Shown: in pieces, positions 24,534 through 32,333 of the stretch | Position numbering within the stretch: position 1 is the first letter of the stretch | How the letters are laid out: each line of letters opens with the position of its first letter | Origin: Hymenobacter sp. YIM 151500-1 | GTDB lineage: Bacteria; Bacteroidota; Bacteroidia; Cytophagales; Hymenobacteraceae | DNA: 64,000 bases | Direction: 5' to 3' | Assembly: GCF_025979885.1 (NCBI RefSeq) | Contig: NZ_CP110139.1 | Span: forward strand, 1,736,001 to 1,800,000 | Notes under the pieces: generated by a model | Told to the model about the DNA's origin: nothing | The model's input: the letters and a program-made list of their open reading frames with translations, nothing else | Database searches by the model: none | Translations under genes and position numbers: made by a program

Positions 24534-25867
24534 TGCAGTATCAGCGTCTTCTCGAGCTGCTCCAGGCTGGTGCCTTTGGTTTCGGGCATCAGGCGCCACA
24601 CGAACAGGAGCTGGAGCACCATCATGGCGCAGAAGAAGGCAAACGTGTGGCCGCCGCCCAGCCGCTCGGCCAGGTAGGGGAAGGTGAAGGCAATGCCGGC
24701 CGCCATCACCCAGTGCGTGGACGAGCCCAGGGCCTGACCTTGGGCGCGCACCGTGTTGGGAAAGATTTCGGAGATGAACACCCAGATGACGGCGCCCTGC
24801 GAAAAGGCAAAAAAGGCAATGTAGACGAACAGCAGCACCGGCACCAGCAGGCCGCCCAGGGCGCTGAAGTCCTGGCGGTAGAAGGCTGCCGCCACCAGCC
24901 CCAGGGTGGCAATCAGCCCGTAGGAACCGATGAGCATGAGCTTGCGCCGCCCAAACCGGTCGATGAACTGCCGGGCCAGTAGGGTGAAGGCAAAGTTGAC
25001 CAGTCCCAGCCCCGCCGACGACAGCAGGGCCGACCCTTTGCCCAGGCCGGTCATCTCGAAAATGCGCGGGGCGAAGTAGATGATGGCGTTGATGCCTGAC
25101 ACTTGGTTGAAGACGGCAAACAGCACGGCCAGCACCACCGGCCCGCGGTATTGGCGCGCAAACAAGGACCGGCCGCCTTCCCTGGCTTCGTCGGTGGCGG
25201 TGGTGGTCCGGATGGCGGCCACGTCCTGGTCGGCGGTGGCGGGGTTGATGAGCTGGAACACCCGGCGCCCCTCCTCCACCCGGCTCCGCCCAATCAGCCA
25301 GCGCGGACTTTCCGGCACCCGGAACAGGAGCAGGAAAAACACGGCCGCCGGCAGCACCTGCACGCCCAGCATCCAGCGCCAGTCTTCCGCGCCCGCGCCC
25401 GTGAGCAGGTAGTTGGACAGATAGGCTACCAGAATGCCCAGCACGATGTTGAACTGGAACATGCTCACCATACGTCCCCGCGACTCCGGCGGCGACACCT
25501 CCGAAATGTAGAGCGGCGCCGTCACCGACGAGGCCCCCACCCCCAGCCCGCCCAGAAACCGGAACGCCAGAAATGCCCCCCAGCTACTCGTCAGGGCCGC
25601 ACCCAGCGCCGACACAAAGTAGAGCACGGCAATCCAGATGAGCGTCTGCCGACGCCCCAGCCTATCGGACGGAATGCCCCCGAAGATGGCCCCGAACACG
25701 GTGCCAATCAGGGCAATGGAAACGGTGAGGCCGTGCTGCACCGGCGTAAGGCCCCACACCTGCTGCACGGCCCGCTCGGCTCCGGAAATAACGGCCGTAT
25801 CGAAGCCAAACAGAAAGCCCCCCAGCGCCACCACCAGGGACCAGAAATACACGCTGCGGTTTTTCAT
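24530..25867 (-). CDS. MFS sugar porter family transporter
   Basis: A 445-residue proton-coupled sugar transporter with 12 predicted membrane segments. Seen: LGGFLFGFDTAVISGAERAV at the N-terminus, GGIPSDRLGRRQTLIW with the loop 2-3 motif GRR, RFLGGLGVGASSVTAPLYIS and SEVSPPESRGRMVS, the sugar porter signatures, and in the second half QVSGINAIIYFAPRIFE with residues that line the sugar site, FIDRFGRRKLMLIG, and the closing PETKGTSLEQLE. Related proteins carry glucose, xylose or fructose. The adjacent fructokinase points to a ketose or hexose. The TGA stop falls just before a composite repeat. Confidence 0.93.
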   Translation of the reverse strand: MKNRSVYFWSLVVALGGFLFGFDTAVISGAERAVQQVWGLTPVQHGLTVSIALIGTVFGAIFGGIPSDRLGRRQTLIWIAVLYFVSALGAALTSSWGAFLAFRFLGGLGVGASSVTAPLYISEVSPPESRGRMVSMFQFNIVLGILVAYLSNYLLTGAGAEDWRWMLGVQVLPAAVFFLLLFRVPESPRWLIGRSRVEEGRRVFQLINPATADQDVAAIRTTTATDEAREGGRSLFARQYRGPVVLAVLFAVFNQVSGINAIIYFAPRIFEMTGLGKGSALLSSAGLGLVNFAFTLLARQFIDRFGRRKLMLIGSYGLIATLGLVAAAFYRQDFSALGGLLVPVLLFVYIAFFAFSQGAVIWVFISEIFPNTVRAQGQALGSSTHWVMAAGIAFTFPYLAERLGGGHTFAFFCAMMVLQLLFVWRLMPETKGTSLEQLEKTLILH

Positions 25868-26393
25868 GCTGCCAAGAGTTGTGGTGAGCGGTTTGAGAAG
25901 TCGGTTAGATGGTGGCTGGCGGGCTGCGCATGGCAGGCTACCGCTCGCGCGTCAGCACGTGAGCGGCTCGCCTCCGGCGACCTTCAGATTGGCAAACGGA
26001 TGCCAGATGGCGGCGGTTCTACTCGCCCGGCCGCCTGCCAGCTCCGAGGCGGGAGGCAAGCTCAGCACTAGGCCAGCGCCCTGCTGAGCACTGCTCTTCA
26101 AAAGATGCCTTACGGAACTTCTCCGCCCGCTTGCCGAGCCTGGCCGCTAGCCAGCCACCGGCCGAAACTCAACCGGAACCCCAACCGGCGGACGGCGTAG
26201 GCAAGTTTCGGCGGCGGCTGGCTACCCGGAACCCGCGCCGCCTTTCTGCCGGCCCAGGCGGCATTATCTATCCTCTGGCTCTCAGCTGCTTACGACTGCC
26301 GGGTCAGCCGCCACAAGCAGCCGGCCCGCGGCAATGGCGGCCGGGTAGCCGGCACTTGCCCAACCTATTCTTTCTATTTTTTCAACTTCTTCC
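25868..26393. other. Intergenic region upstream of sugar dehydrogenase pseudogene
   Basis: 526 nt between divergent genes. No supported gene. It has a GC-rich stretch with imperfect CGGCCGG-type words (26140-26360). I see no known regulatory motif. Confidence 0.4.
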
Positions 26394-27740
26394 ATGACCC
26401 TCAACTTTGCGCGCCTCCTGCCGGGGCTGGGCCTGCTGGCTGCCTGCGGCGGCTCTGCCCAGCCGGAAAACCAGCAAGCCGCTGCCTCCACTCAGTCTGC
26501 CGCTCAGGCCACCACTGCTTCGGCGCCGGGGCAGCCCCTGCGCTTGCCGGGGCCCGACACCACGCACAAGGCCAAAAAATTCAGCCAGGTTATCGGCTGG
26601 CCGGCCGGTAAGAAGCCGACCGGGCTGGCTGGGTTTACCATTGTCCGGTACGCCGGGGAGCTGCAGAACCCGCGGTGGATTTACTAGGCACCCAACGGCG
26701 ACATCTTCGTGGCCGAGTCCAACACGGTGGAGCGGACGTCCACGGCTAAAGGCGAGAAGAAACAGGGCCTGAAGCAGGCCAAATCCTTGCAGGAAAGCAG
26801 CGCCAACCGCATTACTCTGCTGCGCGACGCAAACCGGGACGGCCAGCCCGAGGTGCGCGCAACCTTCCTGACCGGCCTCAACCAGCCTTTCGGCATGCTG
26901 GTGCTGGGCAACTATTTCTATGTGGCCAACACCGATGGCCTGCTGCGCTTTCCCTACCAGGCCGGGCAAACCAAGCTGACGGGTACGGGCCAGAAAATCC
27001 TGGACCTGCCGGTGGGCGGCTACAACAACCACTGGACCCGCAACCTGCTGGCCAGCCCCGATGGCTCCAAGATTTACGTGTCGGTGGGCTCCGCTTCTAA
27101 CGTGCAGGAGCACGGGGCCGAAACCGAAATCCGCCGGGCCGACATCCTCGAAATCAACCCCGACGGCTCGGCTGAGCGAATCTACGCCGCCGGCCTGCGC
27201 AACCCCGTGGGCATGGACTGGCAGCCCGGCACCGGCCAGCTCTGGACCGCCGTGAATGAGCGCGACGAGCTGGGCGACGAACTAGTGCCCGACTACATTA
27301 CCAGCGTGAAGGCCGGCGGCTTCTACGGCTGGCCCTACGCCTACTTCGGCCCGAACGAGGACCCGCGCCGCCAGGGCGAGCGGCCCGACCTAGTGCAGAA
27401 AACGCTGGTGCCCGACGTGCGCCTGGCCGCGCACTCGGCCTCGCTGGGACTGGCTTTCTATGACCAAAATGCCTTCCCGGCCAAATACCGCAACGGCGCT
27501 TTCGTCGGCCAGCATGGCTCCTGGAACCGCTCCACCTTCTCGGGCTACAAGGTGGTGTTTGTGCCCTTCGAGAATGGCCGCCCCGCCGGGCCCGCCGAAG
27601 ACTTCCTGACCGGCTTTCTGACCGACGACAACTCCGGCAAAGCCTACGGCCGTCCCGCGGGCGTGGCGGTTCTGAACGACGGCTCCCTGCTGGTAGCCGA
27701 CGACGCCGGCAACACCCTCTGGCACGTGCGCGCCAGCTAG
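26394..27740 (+). pseudogene. PQQ-dependent sugar (sorbosone/glucose) dehydrogenase family protein, interrupted by one TAG
   Basis: Read through the internal TAG it is a 448-codon exported beta-propeller of the soluble glucose/sorbosone dehydrogenase family, which oxidises sugars with PQQ in the periplasm. A lipoprotein signal ends in GLLAACGG. The TAG is codon 98 (26685-26687) between NPRWIY and APNGDIFVAES, where family members have an ordinary residue. The frame on both sides is open and conserved: QPFGMLVLGNYFYVANTDGL, GGYNNHWTRNLL, GLRNPVGMDWQPGTGQLW, GGFYGWPYAYFG, GQHGSWNRSTFSGYKV. A CAG to TAG change would explain it. The gene is otherwise complete, so the loss is recent, or the stop is a sequencing error. 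Confidence 0.85.
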
Positions 27741-27818
27741 GACAAGCAGCCGGGCGGTGGCCCAAGCCAAGCCAGCCGCTAAAGCCGCCGCCGGGCAGCG
27801 TACGGATCTACCCGCACA

Positions 27819-27868
27819 CCAGACCATCCTGCTTCGCCGGTGCTTAGCAGGATGGTCTGGCCGCTTTT
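27819..27868 (+). terminator. Strong terminator hairpin after sugar dehydrogenase
   Basis: CCAGACCATCCTGCT and AGCAGGATGGTCTGG pair over 15 bp around a 12-nt loop, followed by CCGCTTTT. The orientation suits the plus-strand gene; the convergent VOC gene may use it too. Confidence 0.75.
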
Positions 27869-27901
27869 CAGGATTTCCCGTGCAGCTTGCCCGGAGCCGA
27901 G

Positions 27902-28855
27902 CTAGGCGCCCTCGGCCACCAGCCGGACGGTGATGCCCCAGGGGTCCTGGGCCAGGGCGGTGCCGTCCGGTGAGTATTCTACCCGGAACCCCGCCTGGCG
28001 CACACTGTCGATGGTAGCCGCCAAGCCGGCCTCGTCGGGCAGCAGCCATTCCCAGGTGAGCAGCTTGGCATCGTCGGCGGTGGCGACGGGCGAGCGGGCC
28101 GCCCAGGTGTTGACGGCTACGTGATGGTGGTAGCCGCCCGCTGCCAAGAAGCTGGCCGTGGGCAGGCTCCACAGCGTTTGAGTCAGGCCCAGACCCGCGT
28201 GGTAAAATGCCTGAGCCTGCGCCAGGTTGCCCACGTAGAAATGCACGTGGCCGATGGTAGTGCCCGCCGGCAATCCAGCCCAGGCCTCGGAGCCTGCCGC
28301 GGCCAGCACCTGCGGCTCCTGCAAGGGCTCGATGGCACTCAGAATTTCGCCGGCCGGGCTCACCCGCCACTCGCTGCGGGGTCGGTCGCGGTACACTTCG
28401 ACGGTCAGGCCGTCGGGGTCCACCAGGTAGAGGGCTTCGCTGTACAGGTGGTCGGAGGCGCCGGCGTGCACGCCCAGGGAGCGGGCATGGCGCAGCAGCC
28501 GGCCCAGGTCGGCTTGGCTGGGCAGCAGCACGGCATGATGATACAGGCCCAGCCGCCCGCCCTGGGGCACGGGGCGCACGCCCGGCTTCTCAACTAGCAC
28601 CAGCAGGGGCCGCTCGTCGCCGGCCGCCCCCAGGGTAACCCAGCGTGCCGCACCGTCCGTCGAAACAGCAAGCTGCCGAAAGCCAATCACGCCCTGGTAA
28701 AAGGCCAATGACCGCTCCACATCAGCCACCTGCAACGTAACGGTCCCAATCCGCGCCGGCTGGGGCGCCTGAAAACCAGATGGGTGCCGGCCAATCTGCT
28801 CAGGGGTGCGCGACGGGTAAGGAAAAGCCGCGTCATTTCTCATGGTGAAGGCCAT
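27902..28855 (-). CDS. VOC family protein, two-domain (CatE/glyoxalase-like)
   Basis: A 317-residue protein with two vicinal-oxygen-chelate halves, as in catechol-2,3-dioxygenase CatE-type proteins. First half: ARIGTVTLQVADVERSLAFY, then LYHHAVLLPSQADLGRLLRH. Second half: TTIGHVHFYVGNLAQAQAFY, then GGYHHHVAVNTW, and closing PWGITVRLVAEG. Histidines in the expected metal positions are present. It may cleave a catechol or detoxify aldehydes, but the substrate cannot be told. Two close ATGs (MAFTM) are possible; the outer is used here. It is divergent from an AraC regulator gene, which may control it. Confidence 0.85.
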   Translation of the reverse strand: MAFTMRNDAAFPYPSRTPEQIGRHPSGFQAPQPARIGTVTLQVADVERSLAFYQGVIGFRQLAVSTDGAARWVTLGAAGDERPLLVLVEKPGVRPVPQGGRLGLYHHAVLLPSQADLGRLLRHARSLGVHAGASDHLYSEALYLVDPDGLTVEVYRDRPRSEWRVSPAGEILSAIEPLQEPQVLAAAGSEAWAGLPAGTTIGHVHFYVGNLAQAQAFYHAGLGLTQTLWSLPTASFLAAGGYHHHVAVNTWAARSPVATADDAKLLTWEWLLPDEAGLAATIDSVRQAGFRVEYSPDGTALAQDPWGITVRLVAEGA

Positions 28856-29179
28856 AGCGGAAACAGGTATCGTTACCAGAGTAGAAGGTGAAGCCGGGCC
28901 AGATGCCGCGCCAGAAGCTCCAACGGTAACTTCCCGTACACCGTTACGCCGCCACCGAATCGTCGTCGAGCACAGCCTAAACCCAGGTCCAGGTTTTCCT
29001 AAGCCAGCCACCGGCCCTACCGGGCGTACGCATTTGGTAGAAACCACCGTAGAAGAGTTGCCGGGGCGGAAAGCTGGCCGCCGGCGGCTGATGCGCACCG
29101 GTTCTGCCGGCGCGCTTCTTCCTTCCTCAAATCACCTGGCGAATCACCCGCGTGATGCCGTCGTTTGCGTCGTAATGCT
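28856..29179. other. Divergent control region between VOC and AraC genes
   Basis: 324 nt without a supported gene. It is GC-rich, with no clear TAnnTTTG element. Given the AraC neighbour, operator sites could lie here, but I see no obvious direct repeat pair. Confidence 0.35.
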
Positions 29180-30076
29180 ATGAGTCACGAAGTAGCCCCC
29201 ACTGCCCGACCCCTCAGCTCCCATCAAGACCTGAATGCCCAGGAACTACAGCGGAAAGGTTTCAAGGCGTACCAAGTCGACACGGCGGTTAACTCGGGGC
29301 CGGTGTACCGCCGCCGGGACTTCTACAAGGTGGCCCTGGTAACCAGCCCCTGCGCCGTGCACTACGCCGACCGGAGCATTGAGCTGAACGGCGCCAGCCT
29401 GATGTTTGCCAATCCGCACATTCCCTACTCTATCGAGCTGCACGCCCCGCGGCTGACGGGCTACTCCTGCCTGTTTACCGAGGCCTTTGTGAAGGAAAAC
29501 GACCGGTCGGAGAGCCTGCACCAGTCGCCGCTGTTCAAAGTCGGGGGCACGCCCGTTTTCCACCTCCACGCCGAGCAGGCCACCTACGTCCAAGGCATCT
29601 TCCAGAAAATCCTGGCCGAGCAGGACACCGAGTACCTGTTCAAAAACGACTTGATCCGCACCTACCTCCAGCTGCTCATCCACGAGGCCCTGCGCATGCA
29701 GCCCACCGAAAGCTTCGTGCAGCACAGAAACGCGTCGTCCCGGATTACGGCCCTGTTTCTGGAGTTGCTGGAGCGGCTGTTTCCGGTGGAAAGTCCCGGC
29801 CAGGCGCTGCCGCTGAAAACCGCCCAGGATTTTGCCAACCAGCTCTCGGTGCACGTCAACCACCTGAACCGGGCGGTGAAGGAAGTTACCGGCAAGCCCA
29901 CCACCGCCCACATTGCCGAGCGGGTCATTGGCGAAGCCAAGGCCCTGCTGCACCACACCTCGTGGAGCACGGCCGAAATTGCCTACAGCCTGGGCTTCGA
30001 GTATCCCACGTACTTCAACAACTTCTTCAAGAAGCACACGGGCACCACGCCGCTTGCCTTCCGTCGGGCTACCTGA
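29180..30076 (+). CDS. AraC family transcriptional regulator
   Basis: A 298-residue regulator. The N-terminal about 180 residues resemble an AraC-type sensor (cupin-like) domain with no clear ligand clue. The C-terminal about 100 residues are the double helix-turn-helix: FANQLSVHVNHLNRAVKEVT for the first, and TAEIAYSLGFEYPTYFNNFF with KKHTGTTPLAFRR for the second, a near-perfect AraC signature. It is divergent from the VOC gene and lies upstream of the PaoABC-like operon, so either could be its target. The start is the ATG before SHEVAP; an upstream in-frame ATG gives only five more residues. Confidence 0.92.
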   Translation: MSHEVAPTARPLSSHQDLNAQELQRKGFKAYQVDTAVNSGPVYRRRDFYKVALVTSPCAVHYADRSIELNGASLMFANPHIPYSIELHAPRLTGYSCLFTEAFVKENDRSESLHQSPLFKVGGTPVFHLHAEQATYVQGIFQKILAEQDTEYLFKNDLIRTYLQLLIHEALRMQPTESFVQHRNASSRITALFLELLERLFPVESPGQALPLKTAQDFANQLSVHVNHLNRAVKEVTGKPTTAHIAERVIGEAKALLHHTSWSTAEIAYSLGFEYPTYFNNFFKKHTGTTPLAFRRAT

Positions 30077-30460
30077 GCGTGGGGCCGGCAGCGTAACCAG
30101 TCGGTAGCACGCGGGTGCCCAACCTACTATCTGCAAGGCCACAGAGTATACTTATCAAACCAATTAGTAAGAGTTTCAAACAATACTTGGGCTTTCGTAA
30201 AAACGGGAGTAACTTCCTCGTTGCCAGCTGGTATACTCAGTACATGGGTGCGGCACCAACGGGCCAGCTGGCGTTTCGGGCGGCGGCACCAGCATTCGGG
30301 TACCCATCCTGGTTGTCCCCGCGGTCTGCATCTGGCATGAGCTGATCAGCCAGAACAGGTCGGCTTGACTTACGCTCCCGGTCCGCCGCAGTTCGCTCCC
30401 GCCAGGCGTCGGCTGTTGGGCTCTCCTGGTTGACTTTCGTTTCTGCTATCCTCATTCGCC
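30077..30460. other. Leader region of the PaoABC-like operon
   Basis: 384 nt, AT-richer in the first half (about 30120-30240) than its surroundings, as expected for a promoter. GGTATACTCAGTACATG around 30230 could carry a -10-like element, but no Bacteroidota consensus is met. No gene supported. Confidence 0.4.
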
Positions 30461-31084
30461 ATGCAGTCTGATGTATTTCCCAACGCGGACCCGCCGCAGC
30501 CGGCCGACAACTCGCGGCGCTCGTTCATGAAGCAGGCCGGCGGCGCGCTCGGCCTGGCCCTGGCCCCGCCGCTGGTCGGCCAGGCCGAACGGCTGACGGC
30601 CTACGCCAAGGTTATCGAGGGCGCTACCGACATCACCCTGCGCGTCAACGGCCAGGCCCGCCCGGTACGGGTAGAGCCGCGCGTGAGCTTGCTGGATGCT
30701 CTGCGGGAGCACTTGGACCTGACCGGCACCAAAAAAGGCTGCGACCATGGCCAGTGCGGGGCCTGCACCGTGCACGTGGATGGCCGGCGCATTCTGTCCT
30801 GCCTGACCTTGGCCGTAATGAGCCAGGGCAAGGAGATTACCACCATCGAGGGCCTGGCCCAGGGCGAGCAGCTGCACCCCATGCAGGAGGCCTTCCTCAA
30901 GCACGACGGCTTCCAGTGCGGCTACTGCACCCCCGGTCAGATTATGTCGGCCGTGGCTTGCGTGCAGGAGGGCCACGCTACCACCGACGCGCAATGCCGC
31001 GAGTGGATGAGCGGCAACCTGTGCCGCTGCGGCGCCTACCCCAACATCCTGGCCGCCGTGCGTGAAGTGGCCGGCAAAGGGTAG
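30461..31084 (+). CDS. Molybdenum hydroxylase 2Fe-2S subunit, Tat-exported (PaoA-like)
   Basis: A 207-residue electron-transfer subunit. A twin-arginine signal (NSRRSFMKQAGGALGLAL) shows export with folded cofactors to the periplasm. The plant-type [2Fe-2S] cluster ligands are in CDHGQCGACTVHVDGRRILSC and the second cluster is in GFQCGYCTPGQ followed by CRCGAY; all eight cysteines are present. The gene is the first of three in the order small (2Fe-2S), medium (FAD), large (Mo), as in PaoABC of E. coli, a periplasmic aldehyde oxidoreductase. The ATG follows a spacer free of other genes. Confidence 0.92.
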   Translation: MQSDVFPNADPPQPADNSRRSFMKQAGGALGLALAPPLVGQAERLTAYAKVIEGATDITLRVNGQARPVRVEPRVSLLDALREHLDLTGTKKGCDHGQCGACTVHVDGRRILSCLTLAVMSQGKEITTIEGLAQGEQLHPMQEAFLKHDGFQCGYCTPGQIMSAVACVQEGHATTDAQCREWMSGNLCRCGAYPNILAAVREVAGKG

Positions 31085-31197
31085 AAGTGAGATAGAAGAG
31101 GTGAGAAGTAAGGTGTGGGCGTCAACCAGCATCGGACTTGCGAGCCTTTCACTGCCCAGTCTCGCCTCTGCCTTCTCATCCCTCACCTCTACACACC

Positions 31198-32178
31198 ATG
31201 AACAACTTCAGCTATACCCAAGCGGCTACGGCTAAGGAGGCCACCGGCCGGCACAAGGACACGCCGCAGGCGGCTTACATTGCCGGAGGCACTACGCTGC
31301 TGGATTTGATGAAGGCCCACCTGGAAGAGCACCCCCAGCTCATCGACATCAACCAGCTGCCCTTCCGCGGCGTTGAGCAGACCAAAGACGGGCTGCGCAT
31401 CGGGGCGCTGGAAAGCATGAGCGCGGTGGGCGAGCACCCGCTGGTGGTGCAGCAGTACCCGGCCGTGTCCCAGTCCCTGCTGCTGGCGGCCTCGCCGCAG
31501 CTGCGCAACATGGCCAGCATCGGGGGCAACCTCTTGCAGCGCACCCGCTGCGGCTACTTCCGCGACCCGGCCTTTCCCTGCAACAAGCGCGTGCCCGGCT
31601 CGGGCTGCCCGGCCTTGGAAGGGGATAACCACAACCTGGCCATTCTGGGCGTAAGCGAGAGCTGCATTGCCAACTCCTACCCCGGCGACCTGTCGGTAGC
31701 CCTGGCGGCTTTTGATGCGGTGCTCACGCTGGAAAACCCGAAGGGCAAGCAGCGCCGCGTGCCGCTCACGGACTTCTACCTGCTGCCCGGCAACACCCCC
31801 CACAAAGAGACGGTACTAGAACCCGGCGAGCTGATTGTGGCCGTGACCATTCCGGCCGCGGCGCACGCCACGCGCTCCACCTACCTGAAAGTGCGTGAGC
31901 GGAGCAGCTACGCCTACGCCCTGGCTTCGGCCGCCGTGGGGCTGGACGTGCAGGGCGGCACCATCCGGACGGCCCGCGTGGCGCTGGGTGGGGTGGGCGC
32001 CCAGCCCTGGCGCAGCCGCGAAGCCGAGCATGTGCTGACCGGTGCGCCGGCCACTGAGGCTACCTTCCGCGCGGCAGCGGCGGCGGCCGTGCAGGGCGCC
32101 CGGCCACGGGAGCACAACCGCTTCAAGGTAGAGCTGGCCCAGAACACCCTAGTGCGTGCCTTACAGCAAGTGGCGTAG
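31198..32178 (+). CDS. Molybdenum hydroxylase FAD-binding subunit (PaoB-like)
   Basis: A 326-residue FAD subunit. Seen: YIAGGTTLLDLMKAHLEEHP (FAD-binding loop) near residue 30; SPQLRNMASIGGNLLQRTRC (the second FAD loop) near residue 105; and CGYFRDPAFPCNKRVPGSGC, which in PaoB-type subunits includes ligands of an extra [4Fe-4S] cluster (Cys residues here match the pattern). The C-terminal CO-dehydrogenase-flavoprotein domain follows (YAYALASAAVGLDVQGGTIR). The ATG is clear; the 113-nt gap to the 2Fe-2S gene holds GTGAGA-type repeat units. Confidence 0.92.
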   Translation: MNNFSYTQAATAKEATGRHKDTPQAAYIAGGTTLLDLMKAHLEEHPQLIDINQLPFRGVEQTKDGLRIGALESMSAVGEHPLVVQQYPAVSQSLLLAASPQLRNMASIGGNLLQRTRCGYFRDPAFPCNKRVPGSGCPALEGDNHNLAILGVSESCIANSYPGDLSVALAAFDAVLTLENPKGKQRRVPLTDFYLLPGNTPHKETVLEPGELIVAVTIPAAAHATRSTYLKVRERSSYAYALASAAVGLDVQGGTIRTARVALGGVGAQPWRSREAEHVLTGAPATEATFRAAAAAAVQGARPREHNRFKVELAQNTLVRALQQVA

Positions 32179-32333
32179 GGGCGCGTTGTACGCGCCCACT
32201 CTTTGGTACAGCATTCCTACTCTTTTGCACGACGCTCCTGCTTGCCCCCGGCCACGGAGCCGCTGATTTGCATTTGAATTTACTCTCGTGCCTGGTCGTG
32301 CAAGCGGCCGGGCGCGTGCAACGCGCCCCTACC
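32179..32333. repeat. Inverted repeat TAGGGGCGCGTTG in the operon between FAD and Mo subunits
   Basis: GTAGGGGCGCGTTGTACGCG overlaps the stop codon of the FAD-subunit gene and is mirrored by CGCGTGCAACGCGCCCCTAC ending 1 nt before the ATG of the Mo subunit. In the mRNA the start codon would lie at the base of a stem. Confidence 0.8.

Noticed and set aside
26685..26687. Recoding of TAG as pyrrolysine or another amino acid
   Set aside because: No recoding genes (pylTSBCD) are in the window, TAG also terminates intact genes here, and the family has no recoded residue at this position; mutation or sequence error is simpler.
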